The notes beneath the pieces were generated by a model. It had not been told where the DNA came from. It did no database searches and saw only the letters and a program-made list of their open reading frames with translations. Below are positions 31,910-42,589 of a stretch of 64,000 bases of DNA, one piece after another (within the stretch, counting starts at the first letter, position 1; the number at the start of each line of letters is the position of its first letter). Location of the stretch: the NCBI RefSeq assembly GCF_040869045.1, contig NC_090321.1:91246603-91310602 (forward strand), given 5' to 3'. This stretch comes from Eurosta solidaginis. Its lineage: Eukaryota; Arthropoda; Insecta; Diptera; Tephritidae. The translations under genes and the position numbers were made by a program.

Positions 31910-32860
31910 TACTGGGCTGATCTGGAAATAAACAGATTCTACAAGCTGCCACATCACTTTACTGTTTTCAGGCGGAAGTAGTAGCCGCAACTAAATCAGT
32001 AAAAACACTGGAAGAAAATAGCTCAAACTGCAGCAGCGTCAACTTTATATTGACATCCAAGCAGCAATAAAGGCAATGATCTCGCATAGCACAGCATCAT
32101 AAAGTGTGTTAGAGTGTAAATTATCCTTGGAAAGAACGAGATAGAAAGATGTATACATCTATATTAGGTCCAAGGGCATATGAGAATAGATGGGAATGAA
32201 AAAGCGGATAAGCTAGCTAAATAGAGTGCATCCCTTGAAGCTTGTAGCGTGGACGTCAACGCTTAGAAGTAAATGAAGATGATGTCGAGGTCTTACAACC
32301 TTAGGCCAACAAAGTTAAAAAAAAAAATGTAAGGCTCGATAACCTCCGAAGAGGTCTAAGGCCGAGCTTCTCTTCCAATTTGCGTCGTGCTTCTCTTGAT
32401 TTTCCCTACAAATTTGACTAACGGGACATACATGTTTTATGCCGACTCCGAACGGTATCTGCAAGGCAGATGAGTTAGAAAAAATTTCTTCTAATTGAAA
32501 CACCTTATTTCTAAAATTTTGATGTTGCTTTGCCCGGGGTGCGAGCCAAGGGCATACGGTGTGATAGGCGGAGCACGCTACCATCACACCACGGTGGCCA
32601 AAAAAGTTACTCTTACCGTTAAAAAGAAAGGACTGTTAGCCTTCTGACTTAACATTCTTTTAAATAAGCTCCAGTCAGTGAAAGCAGATGTAAAAACTAC
32701 GAGTTAGAGTAGAAAGCGATCGAGCACGTTTTGTCCTCATATCCTGTGCTTGTCAGGCTAATACTTCATCTAGAAAGAGTGATACGGCTACCTGATTCAA
32801 AAGCAGCAAACGGCATAGATCCTAGAAAGCTTATAGTAGTTGCCAAGAGGGCGGAGTTAT
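31910..32860 (+). pseudogene. LINE RNase H domain and tail, interrupted by a SINE
   Basis: Ordered RNase H text is visible: FILTSKQQ-like codons near 32045 (TSxxAAIKAM pattern), then QGHMRIDGNEKADKLAK (32172-32220), the conserved WVPGHxGIxGNExADxLAK block whose Asp ends the RNase H active site. After the SINE (32313-32596) it continues with EHVLSSYPVLVRL, the usual post-RNase H motif, and SKAANGIDPRKL. Stops are frequent. The same family is found at 14890-15460. Confidence 0.7.
32313..32596 (-). mobile_element. tRNA-derived SINE inserted in a LINE relic
   Basis: On the minus strand it starts GGCCACCGTGGTGTGATGG with an A-box-like TGGTGTGATGGTAGCG and a B-box-like GGCTCGCACCCCG about 40 bases on. 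A body with CTGCCTTGCAGATACCGTTC follows, and a T-rich tail. It splits the LINE tail, and AAAGTT flanks it on both sides (before 32313; 32600-32606). The head resembles a tRNA but lacks a complete cloverleaf, so it is not a tRNA gene. Confidence 0.75.
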
Positions 32861-32879
32861 TTTGTAACAAAAGAAATAT

Positions 32880-33135
32880 GTATAAGGCGCAATATACCTC
32901 CGTAGAAATTTAAACCGAACGTATCTTCCAATTTGTGTCGTGCTCTTTTTAGTTTTTCCTACAAATTGGCGAAACGGGATCTACATGTTTTATGCCGACT
33001 CCGCACAGCATATGCAAGGCAGACGAGTTATGCACTGAGGAGATTTTCATGGCAGAAATATACTCGGAGTGTTTGCCCCAATGATTTGGCAGGGTTCGAC
33101 ACCGCTATGAAAAACTTTTTTCTAATTTTAAAACA
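32880..33135 (-). mobile_element. tRNA-SINE body, second copy
   Basis: TCTTCCAATTTGTGTCGTGC, CTACATGTTTTATGCCGACT and GCAAGGCAGACGAGTTATGC match 32370-32475. It extends further (TTTTCATGGCAGAAATATAC) than the copy at 32313, which is therefore internally shortened. Confidence 0.65.
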
Positions 33136-33164
33136 TAGGCCCTCGTTTTTTTCAGTTTAGTCGT

Positions 33165-33590
33165 TAAACAAACTACTGTTAATACTGTAGCAAATTTAGG
33201 AAATTTATGATAAAATTTCCTTTATTTACAACTTTTTCTGTGGCAGTAGTACTCCACAATTAAAATTATCGCGTACTTCACTAGCAGTGTGTTTAAATCA
33301 AACTGATTGACTATTCATCACCTTGCGCTGCTTTTAAACTCTCTGTTACCTCCTTCACCCAATTCTCCTAATTCCTCCTATTTATGTATCTGATATTAAC
33401 ATTTTTTTGCTTATGTCACTTCACTTCAGTTTTGGTCTGGTCGGAAATATCCGCTTCTTCAGTGCGACTTTAGCTTTGCGACGACAGGCTTTCTTTTCTG
33501 CTGCATATATGTCGCCTTTGTCCGATAGTATTTTATGATTATTTTCGGGCTTTTCGTATAGACTAGCCACAGCGATACCAATGCCATTGA
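33165..33590. other. unassigned DNA beside the LINE
   Basis: A 68-residue minus-strand frame at 33459-33665 partly enters the LINE; nothing else recognised. Confidence 0.35.
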
Positions 33591-36000
33591 CTTGCTTACA
33601 TACCTACTTAATTGGCTCGTAACCGTTAAAATGGTTATGATCGTCCAATAAGACGTGCCAGTCACTTTTTCGTTGGGCTAACTGTTGCCAACTGGTCACA
33701 CAGAGGAAGTTTAGTAGCGGTTCCGATAAAGATACTTTGTTAGCCGGAGCATCATTTTTCATTGGCATAACTTGACCTAGCCAGCATAGCCGCTGCGTTT
33801 TCATTCGCTGGACTTTTTTGGTGTCTGTATTAATATTTTGCAGCTCATAATTAAATCGTGTTCTGTACTCATCGTCGCCAACGCGTGTCCGCAAATCCTT
33901 CGAAGAACTTTTTCCTCGTGTGCCACCAGATCTTTTGTAGTCATGGTCCGTGCTTCTGCACCATATGGCAGGACGTGTTCAATAAGTCACTTGTAGAGCA
34001 TAGTTTTCTTTTGCCGAGAGAGTATTTTAGTTTTCAATTGCCTACTTAGTCCAAGATTCTTCGCTGAATTTCAAATATGATATTGTTGTTTGTGTTAATG
34101 CTCCCAATCCCAAATAAACGAAGTCTTTTACTACTTCGCTCCCAATAGTGGCGTGGTTGCCAAGGCGCAAATGCGGTAACTCTTCGATTGATGACAGCAG
34201 GTACTTCGTTTTATCCTTACTTACCATCAAACCCATGTTTTCCGCCTCTTCCAGTTTGGAGTTAGAAAAACTTATGGCGTAGGTGTTCAGGTCGATGATA
34301 TCACTTTTATCAACATACGCCAGTAATTGCACGCTTTTACAGAATATTGTTCGAGAGCGGTTGAGCTCTGCAGCTAGTATAATTATCTCGAGCATCAAAT
34401 TAAATAAATCGCACGATGGGGGTCACCCTGTCCTAATTCTGATTGAGCTGATGGTGTTGCTCAACATAATTTTGCACAGCCGTATAAGTTCTGCGGGAAA
34501 ACCAAATTCAGACATAGCGGCATATAGGCAGCTTCTTTTAATGCTGTCGAATGCGGCTTTAGCATCGACAAAGGAGTGATATGTGTCAAATCTTTTTCGG
34601 CGGGGTTTTTCCAACATTTGGCGCATAGTGAAAATTTGGTCGATGGAAGATTGGCTAGGTCTGAAGCCGCTCTGATAAGAAACAGTAAGCCAAATCACAG
34701 TGGGCTTAAATCTTTTGCACAATACGCTTGACAGGATCTTATAGACGATATTAAGAAGGCTGTTACCGCGTTAGTTGGTGATGTTTTGCAGGATCCCTCT
34801 TCGTGTAGACTGGGCTGACAAAAAACCCTTTGTCATCATCGTGAGGCATGCAATCCTCTGAACACAATTGAAAAGCTCCGAACGCAATCCATCAGCACCC
34901 GTGGCCTTTCTGTTTTTTAATCTGATTATTGATATTCTAACATCGTCATAATCGGTGGGGGGCATTAATTCCATCGATTGCTGGATCGGGTCCATCATCT
35001 CTGAGGGGTAGATCGCTGTCTCCATTTAGGAGAGCAGATAACTGTTCCCTCCATAATGTTAGTACTCTTGGTTAACTTTTCGGGCATTTTTACTGGGAGC
35101 TAGCAGCTCAAGCTCCTCGCACCCACTCTTTTCTGCCTCTGCTTTTTACCTGTAAAGGCGTAACACCTCCCTTTTCAACTCGCGTCAGCGTTCAAAAACT
35201 CTATTTGTTGTGCTCGCTTTTGACGTTGTCCTGTAGGCAGCGTCTTTTCTTTCAGTTACAACGCGATATTCTGCATCGTACCAGTTCTTTTTTCGTGGTC
35301 GCCGGTATCCAATTGCTATGCACGCCATCGGGTTCACTTGTGCTCTCAGAGAACAGGTGTGAGAGTCTAGTTGCGAAATCATTGGCAGTCTGTTGCGACT
35401 GCAGCCTTTCGATGTCTAGATTTAATTATGTTCTTTGTTCCTTGATGCGCAGATGCAGACGAGCATTTTGGCTGTGATGAGAAAGTGATCTGATTGTATT
35501 TCGTTGGGGGGAAAGCCATGTAGTTTGATGTATATTTTTATGCATGTACCTCGTGCTGGATATGACCACGTTTCGAGCACCGTCGAAGGCCATCAATATC
35601 AGTTCATCAGCGCAGGCTGATATTTCCGACTGTGGGGCCAAAAACACTATATTTGCCTACCTTGTCCTTATGGTCGCCTAGCACGACTTTTATATCATGG
35701 CAGGGGCCGCGCTCGTATGTGCGTTCTAAGCGTTCATAGAAAGAATGCGCCTTTCACCTCATGGTCTTTATCCTCTGTCGGTGATATGCACAGATCAATG
35801 ATATTTTAACAAATGTCGATTTTATTGGGATAGTGGCAAGACGTTCGTCCACAGGCGTTGACGTCAGTACTTACCGACAAAGTCTCTCTGCCACCACGAA
35901 TCCGACGTCAAAACTGCGCTTGTTTGCATGGCTGCTTTAGTAAATGTCAAAATTTTCAATTTTCTTCCTTTCTTGCTTCATCCATCGCATTTCTTGCATG
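33590..36000 (-). pseudogene. LINE endonuclease-reverse transcriptase, long decayed copy
   Basis: Read on the minus strand, the LINE pol order is preserved over 2.4 kb but in broken frames: endonuclease remnants (SNxxxA-type FDGARNVVISSTRYMHKNIH near 35560, then TWLSPQRNTIRSLSHH, decayed from the DH ending of the AP-endonuclease); GYRRPRKKNWYDAEYR (35290); KNRKATGADGLRSELF (34900; RT motif 0/1); YQSGFRPSQSSIDQIF and FVDAKAAFDSIKR (34570-34680; catalytic Asp of motif A); LLAYVDKSDII (34300), where the family has AYADDxDII, so the catalytic DD is mutated; MGLMVSKDKTKYLLSS; and the RVGDDEYRTRFNYELQ and LCWLGQV blocks (33780-33890). At least five frames are needed, so it is dead. The clade is not assigned. 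Confidence 0.8.
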
Positions 36001-36506
36001 GCGATGATGACTGATTATAAATCAATTATTAACAAGAAGAATGATTTTAAAAATTATTAGTCACTTGAGGAATAATTTAAAACTCTTTTATTCACATTTA
36101 ATAAAGGCTGCAATCAAAAAGTGTTATTCCATGAATGAGAATACATGGACTGACTGACCCCTTCTAATGTACTTATACATGCGTGTTGTTTGAGATATTT
36201 TTAATTGATGATAAATTACATAAAAATCACCGGAAAACTCAAACTTAATTTGTGGTCACAGATATTTATCAGCTTTCCCTTTTAATAGACTAGCTGTGCA
36301 TTGGAACTTTTGGCTAAGGCATGAAGTTGGACGACAGGTACTGAATTCGAATATATTTTTTCAGGTTTAATTTAAAGAAAATAATGTAGTAAGGGCCGCC
36401 ATAATCATATTTTTTCTGATTAGCAAAATGTGTTTCAAAGAAAAAAAGAAGAAATACTGTGCAGGGATGCATACCCGCTAGTTTGAGCCGTGAACCAGGT
36501 TTTAGG
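36001..36506. other. unassigned AT-rich DNA
   Basis: An 88-residue minus frame enters the transposon end and has no domain. Confidence 0.4.
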
Positions 36507-36509
36507 TAA
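36507..36509. repeat. TAA target-site duplication, left
   Basis: Matches TAA at 39939-39941, directly outside the CACTGG...CCAGTG termini. Confidence 0.7.
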
Positions 36510-37038
36510 CACTGGACCACGAATTTCAACTTTTTTTTCTTTACCAGAAACGCCGTTATGAAATTTGTATGTAAAATCACCCCCTAATTTCAAAAATTGA
36601 GTTCATTTTTGATTCTATGGTACCGTTTTTGAGATATTTGCAATTTACCGTTATTCGAAAAAACCAAAAAGATGGCTCTCTTTAATTACGTATATCTCAC
36701 GAACGGGTCAAGCAATTAATAAGTTTACAGAATCGGAAAGACGATAAAATTTGCTATAAACACATCATACATTGTTTTTTACTCAACCATATAGTTTTCG
36801 AGATATTAGCTCATCATTTCAGATTTTTGTTTTTTTTTTATGAAAAAATATGAAAAAAATTACTTTTTGCGGGGGCAGCATTCCAAAACTACAACATATT
36901 TTCCAAATATTTTTTATTTACGTAAAGCTCTGTTTAATTAGAAAAAAGATAAGCTATCATCGAAGAAAATCGATGCAAAACTACGTAAGTTATAAGCGAT
37001 CAATTAAAAATACCCAGGTTGCGCAATTTCAACGTATA
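36510..37038. repeat. left terminal inverted repeat
   Basis: It pairs with 39422-39938 in reverse complement. Shared blocks: CGTTATGAAATTTGTATGTA, CATTTTTGATTCTATGGTAC, TTGCAATTTACCGTTATTCG, ATAGTTTTCGAGATATTAGC, CAGCATTCCAAAAC, CGAAGAAAATCGATGCAAAA and TACCCAGGTTGCGCAA. Confidence 0.85.
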
Positions 37039-37200
37039 CCTCAAAACGTATGTATGGTATAAAGAAGAGTGAAATATCTAGCTATGCTCTGTTTCTATTT
37101 AGTTAAAAGTTCAATTTATAAATGAAATTACCCATATTTTTAATTTTTTTTTTAAATTTATTTATGTGTGTACTATATTCTAACAATCTTTATCTTAATT

Positions 37201-38927
37201 TTATTTTACTATGTAGTCGAAATAATTATGTGTTCGACTTTGACGCTTATTCAGTTTAGGATCGGTTTCTCTTATGAGAAACGAGCAGTAATCACCCATC
37301 ATTGCGACGTCCCAGAATCCTTGATATCGATTTTCAATTAACTTCATTTGCTGATGAAACCCTTCGCCATGTTCGTCACTTTCGTCGCCAAGATTTGCCG
37401 GAAAAAAGCTCAAATGTGAGTGCAGAAAGTGAATTTTTAACGACATGTTTACGCCTGGAAAGAAAATATTAGTTAGGTAAACAAGTTATAGAATTTTGGG
37501 AAATTAATTTTAATAAGCCTTTAATATTTACCCATTTTCGCATAATTATTGATTAAGTCGTTCACTATCTGCTCGTAGTTAGGGCTTTTGTGTCTACCGA
37601 GAAAAGAAGCAACGACGTTTTCAAAGGATTCCCACGCTGCTGCCTCAACTGATGAGAGTAATCCTTTGAATTGATTATTGTTGATCAACTTTTTTATTTG
37701 TGGTCCGACAAAAATACCTTCCTTTATCTTGGCTTGAGAAATATCTGGAAAAATTGTTTTCAAATAGTCGAATGCTTCGCCTTCTTTGTCCAAAGCCTTA
37801 ACAAAGTTTTTAATGAGACCGAGCTTGATGTGTAAGGGTGGAAGTATGATTTTCTCTTTCTTGACAAGAGGGGTGTATTTGATGTTATCCACACCAACGG
37901 TAAACTCGACTCTTTCCGGCCAATCCTTTCTGACGTAGTGGTCCTTACGAGCTCGGCTATCCCACTTGCAGAGGAAGCAGCAGTGCTTGGTGTAGCCACT
38001 TTGTAGACCGCATAGCATTGCAACGACTTTGAGATCAGAACATATTTTCCAATCATGCTCTTCATATTTGATAAATTTGAGTAGTTTTTGCATTTCCTCG
38101 TAGGTTTCCTTTCTTTTTACTGCATGTGCTAGTGGGTTAGAAGGCTTTTTGTTACCAATATGCAATAATACAGCCTTTAAACTCAGTTTATTGCTATCTA
38201 TGAACAATCGCCACTCTTTTGAATCATATGTTTGACCAAACTCTTTGAATAAACCAGGAATGTCGTTGCAGTAGCATATACTGTCTTTCTTGGTATAGTG
38301 TTTGGAAAATGGTTCGTGACGAGTTCTACAATTCACCTTAACATCGGATGATACAAATTTAAATTGATGCATACGAGAAGTGTGGATCTCGGCCTTTTCC
38401 TTGGATAGTTCCAAATCTCTTATCCAATCATTAAGTTGTGCTTGTGATAGAACGTTTCTCTCCTTTCCCATGCGAAATTCAGTGCAACTTGATTCCCCGC
38501 ACTCAGATGTTACTGTTGACAATGGAACTGGATCCGCAACTGCCGTTGAATGTAGTACTGGTAATGTCACTGTAGGTACGCTGGCATAGGTTACTCTTCT
38601 TGATCTTCCAACGCCAAGTACTTTTGTTTGACAAATATAACACTCTATTGAATGGCAAGTAGGTTCTCTCCATATCATTGGTGTATCAAATTTTATTTGT
38701 TGTTCGGATTCCGACTGAATCAATTCTACTCGACACGATGTACACAAAGTGTTCGGTGTCCATGGTTTTTCAGCATTTTTAGGCTCAATGCCAAAATACT
38801 TGGAGTATAAAGATTTGATATGATCTGAGAACACTCGTCGTCGCCTTATGATAGTATATTGGCCACACATGAAACAGAACATATCTGGATCGTTATTACA
38901 CTCAAATTCTCGCGTCCTTTTACTCAT
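37201..38927 (-). CDS. transposase-like protein, 549 aa, two exons
   Basis: Exon 1 is 38927-37532, exon 2 is 37454-37201, with a 77-bp intron (donor ATGG|GTAAAT, acceptor TTTCTTTCCAG|GCG). Splicing gives 1,650 bases in one frame. The N-terminus has paired cysteines (FCFMCG, about 18-23; LCTSC, about 61-65; CYIC, about 95-98) suggesting zinc binding. The middle has acidic candidates in RLFIDSNKLSLKAVLLH and CSDLKVVAMLCGLQSGY, followed by HCCFLCKW, a CxxC insert. Then come LPPLHIKLGLIKNFVKAL and, across the splice, HFLHSHLSFFPANLGDESDE with GEGFHQ, giving histidines before a terminal acidic residue. This D...CxxC...H-H...E order is the pattern described for CMC, Transib and RAG1 transposases. 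Which acidic residues are catalytic is inference. The intact frame and its place between TIRs argue that it mobilises this element. The start is the first ATG (MSKRTREFECNN). Confidence 0.82.
37455..37531 (-). other. short intron of the transposase gene
   Basis: GTAAATATTAAAGG at the donor and CTTTCCAG at the acceptor. Retaining it would stop translation right after the donor (KMGKY-stop), before the histidine and terminal acidic block. Confidence 0.8.
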
Positions 38928-39421
38928 TTTATTTTTTTTACTAAATCACGGTTTTGAAATTTGACTTATGAACTGAACTATCTCCGGCGAGCCTTGCAGA
39001 TGTTATGAAGTTTCAAGGCGCCATTAACTCATATTTATACTCGGAACAAGAATAAAATTTAAAAAATCAAATCTTACCTAGACAGAAAGGTTCCTTTTTA
39101 TACGAAGCCGGGAAAAGAAAATACTACCTGCTTTAGATGTAGGCTTTAAAAATTTTCTGTGTCTTATAATTTTGAAAATCTACCTGCATACTTACCCATA
39201 AGTGACGGAAATACATGTTTATAACTACATGCCTACAGCAACTTTCGAACCCAACCACTCTTCCTTTCGATGCAACCACTCTACCTACTATAAAACAATT
39301 CGAGTATTAAAAGTACTATTTGATTTATTTAAAGAAAAAGTATTATCATTGTTATGGTGTTATTCGTTTATCCGGATAATATCCCATTTGCACTTTATAC
39401 CTTTAATATATGTATGTATAC

Positions 39422-39938
39422 ATACATTGAAGTTGCGCAACCTGGGTATTTTTATTTGATCGCTTATAACTTACGTAGTTTTGCATCGATTTTCTTCGAT
39501 GATAGCTTATCTTTTTTCTAATTAAACAGAGCTTTACGTAAATAAAAAATATTTGGAAAAAAGTTGTGGTTTTGGAATGCTGCCCTCGCAAAAAGTAATT
39601 TTTTTCATATTTTTTCATAAAAAAAACAAAAATCTGAAATAATGAGCTAATATCTCGAAAACTATATGGTTGAGCAAAAAATAATGTATGATGCGTTTAT
39701 AGCAAATTTTATCGTCTTTCCGATTCTTTAAACGGATTTGCAACTTTTTGACCCGTTCGTAAGATATACGTAATTAAAGGGAGCCATCTTTTTGGTTTTT
39801 TCGAATAACGGTAAATTGCAAATATCTCAAAAACGGTACCATAGAATCAAAAATGAACTCGATTTTCGAAATCAGGGGGTGGTTTTACATACGAATTTCA
39901 TAACGGTGTCTCTGGTAAATTTTGGCCGTCCACCAGTG
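39422..39938. repeat. right terminal inverted repeat
   Basis: Reverse complement of 36510-37038, with scattered mismatches and a shorter segment close to the outer end (GACGGCCAAAATTTACCAG against CACGAATTTCAAC...TTTACCAG). Confidence 0.85.
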
Positions 39939-39941
39939 TAA
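39939..39941. repeat. TAA target-site duplication, right
   Basis: Equal to 36507-36509. Confidence 0.7.
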
Positions 39942-40064
39942 TCAAAGCATTCTGAACAACGACATTCTCAACAAGTCTAATCTACAAAATTTTTGCATAG
40001 AGTAAACCGTTTGCGCATCACAGCGGTAAAACGGATTAAAGAGGTTGAAAGCACAATTCACAGC

Positions 40065-40135
40065 TTCCGCAAGCCATTTGTCAACCTCACGTGGAACTTG
40101 GCGTTGGAGGGAATGGCCTAGAAGGTTCAATCTTA
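40065..40135 (+). mobile_element. (CAA)n SINE-like family, short fragment
   Basis: TTGTCAACCTCACGTGG and GGGAATGGCCTAGAAGGTTC match the central blocks at 1100-1210. Confidence 0.5.
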
Positions 40136-40866
40136 GATTCTTATTGATTTGGGCAAGTTCGTCAAAAACGTATTTTTTTTTTTTTGTAATTTTTGGTACG
40201 AATATTTCAAAAACTAGAAGAAATTTGGGCAAAACTGGTATTGTTTTCGTATTCAGCGTTTAAGGTAAAATTGCTTTGCCACAAAATGGCTACTACCCAG
40301 TGTTATTCCTATGCGTTTGCAACGCTGTTTGAATAAAACAGCTGATTGTATGCACAGCTGGAAGTTTTATTTAAAATGAAAAATAAACATGTGAATTATT
40401 ATAACTTGTTTTTTTTTTTTGTATTATATAAACATATCGAGCCTTTACCGCCTAATTGGTGTAAGGGACAAATAACAAATTATACAGGGGGAGTTTTTTT
40501 TTAATTATCTCTGTTAATAAGCAAAGAATTTGAACTAATTGTGTACACGGCCCTAGTTGTGCTCTAAGTACATAACGCAATCAGTTTCAGTAGCTAAAAT
40601 AAGTCGTAGTTGTGTTTTTTGTTACTTACATCAATTTCGCTGGCACACTCACCACCTGCTGCTGAAATTTTATGTTATTTACATTAAAATAATTCACATA
40701 TAAAATTTTATTTCATTCAAAGAACGTTACAGTATATTTTATAAAATTAAGAATAGTTCATTAAACGTAATTTAAGCATATCAAGGACCGTAAATAACAA
40801 TTGCCAGCCAAAATTAAACCAAAAATCCGAAATTCACAAATTAACTTATTATTTGTTATTTAAAAC

Positions 40867-41895
40867 CTAAAATGTATCTTCCTCGTCAGTTTCAGGTAAC
40901 TCATCTGTAATTGTTGCGCTTTGTTGCATATTTAAAAACTCATTGTGAAACTGTTTTTGTATAGCGCCTTTTTCGCAAAGTTTTTTTAAATCGTTAAACT
41001 TTTTTAAAGAAATTTTCAAGGGCTTATCATACAGAGAAAGGGGTCCGTTTCTAATGGAAATATTGCGTTTGGATTGACGCATTGAAGCTAGATTGTTTTC
41101 TTTTATCTGTGAGTTATTGCAGTATCCATGCTTTAAAGTCATAAGAGAGGAATCCTTTTGGAACATAGCAGATCGAAGAGAGTTAAATTCTATTTTGGTT
41201 GAGGTAGGGAACATAGTACGCGCAAAGTTTTTCCAGTGTTTGAAATCGGAACATTCCATTATTATACACTCGTAATTTTTTGGGTTAGTTCTCGCATTGG
41301 AAATAACGGTATACCATTCGCTGGGAGCCCAAATATTTTTTTGGCGCGTAAATGACTCTATCGTACTATGAATAGAGTCGACTGGCATCATGGTATGGCG
41401 GGGTAACAGAAAGGTTATTTTTAGGGTTTTGATATTTGTACAGGATTTAAAAAAAAAAGCGAACATAGCAAGCATGGCTCTGTTTCGATTTTGTCCTGCA
41501 CAACTGTCACAATAAAGGCTAATAAAGGTATACGTTCCGTTTTTATCAAGGAGTTTTAAGTACTTAAAAATTACTGTGCATATCTCATTACATCCCCGTT
41601 TTCCGTCCTTTTCGCACCACAAAAGGCAATAACCATTTCTTGTAACACTTTCATAAATGCTTTCATTGTACTAGGCGTATTTTCTCGAGTAAAACAAATT
41701 TACACTATTTGAATGGGGCGTATTAGGAACCTTTTGTAAATCAAAGTGTTTAGGCCGACAGCCCAAACTCCAAACATAAAAGGTCGCCCTCGCATTTTTC
41801 TTATATTGGTTAACAGTGCCAGTCAAATTGTTTATGTTAACCATACCAATGAACATCGCTGGAATAAATAAACAGTTTGACTGGCAAGCGGTATT
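40867..41895 (-). pseudogene. transposon-type protein with D..GQNRNR motif, one stop
   Basis: A minus-strand frame of about 340 codons is interrupted only by TAG at 41673-41671. The N-terminal part has FDLQKVPNTPH, and the main part (252 codons from 41622) has SLYCDSCAGQNRNRAM, then LLPRHTMMPVDSIHSTIE. This order (LQxxxPTP...DSCxGQNRN...GHTxxxxDxxHxxIE) is that of a multicopy, poorly named insect protein family usually found with mobile elements; the Asp, His/Asp and Glu suggest an RNase H-like nuclease fold. That functional reading is inference from pattern only. The C-terminus is acidic (ELPETDEEDTF). No terminal repeats could be paired around it. The stop could be a real mutation or an error. 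Confidence 0.6.
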
Positions 41896-42412
41896 GACCT
41901 GTTATGTTCTTTTACTTCACTTGTTTTCACACATCAAGGAGAAAGGACGTATCCCGCCGCAGTTTCCAGCTTCAACCAAAAGGTAACCTGCAAATATATA
42001 TATATAAATTTTTGTGTTTAATCTTTATCTTCAATAAAGACTATTTGTGATTATCAATACTAATACCGACTTTTTTTATTCTTTTCTGCACTATATCTTG
42101 ACCGGCACCATCCCTGAGCTGTGGCCCGGCCAAGACATTGGTCCTTAAACCGTTTTTTCATCCAGCGACCATTTTGCGTACCACATCAATTCCACTGTTT
42201 ATATATTATTAAAGAAGCGGATTTTGCGAACCAACAACTCACTGTGTAAATATTAGATTGCGTGCCAATAGCAGCGGATTTTCATTTTTGCGAGGACTAA
42301 AACGTGAATTCCATCAACAATTATAGTATTTGATTTGCGGAGATTTTTTTGTGCTACAGGCAACAACAACTTCATATTGATTTCATCAGTTTGGAAATTC
42401 TACAAATTATAA
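41896..42412 (+). mobile_element. probable BEL/Pao 5' LTR end and leader
   Basis: AATAAAGACTATTTGTG (about 42033) looks like an LTR polyadenylation region. TTGACCGGCACC, GCTGTGGCCCGGCCAAG, CATTGGTCCTTAAACCG and CATCCAGCGACCATTTTGCG follow; I recall similar text from insect BEL/Pao leaders. It is cut off at 42412 by the Helentron-like element and should continue at 46625. No second LTR was found after 52340, so LTR limits are not set. Confidence 0.45.
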
Positions 42413-42589
42413 CAAGTAAGAACGGGACTGTCTTCGGCTGTGCCGAAGACTTCATACCTTTCATGAATGGGGCTGAACAATAATCTTATCCCGTTCGTAA
42501 TATCCGAATAATCGGATGTATAAGATAAGAAATATATAGTGAACAGATCTACATACCTTAACGATTTTTAAGATAAATATAAAATAAAA

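Larger units (their letters stand above)
36510..39938 (-). mobile_element. complete DNA transposon with long TIRs, CMC-like (Chapaev3/EnSpm-like)
   Basis: A 3,429-bp element bounded by CACTGG (36510) and CCAGTG (39938), with inverted arms of about 520 bp, a 3-bp TAA duplication and an uninterrupted two-exon gene on the minus strand. CACT(A/G) ends with 3-bp duplications are known for the CACTA/EnSpm and Chapaev3 groups. The arms are about 90 percent alike by eye, so they have diverged since last homogenised, yet the gene has no stop. It lies in unassigned DNA between a dead LINE and the BEL region. The superfamily is inferred from ends plus protein motif order. Confidence 0.82.
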
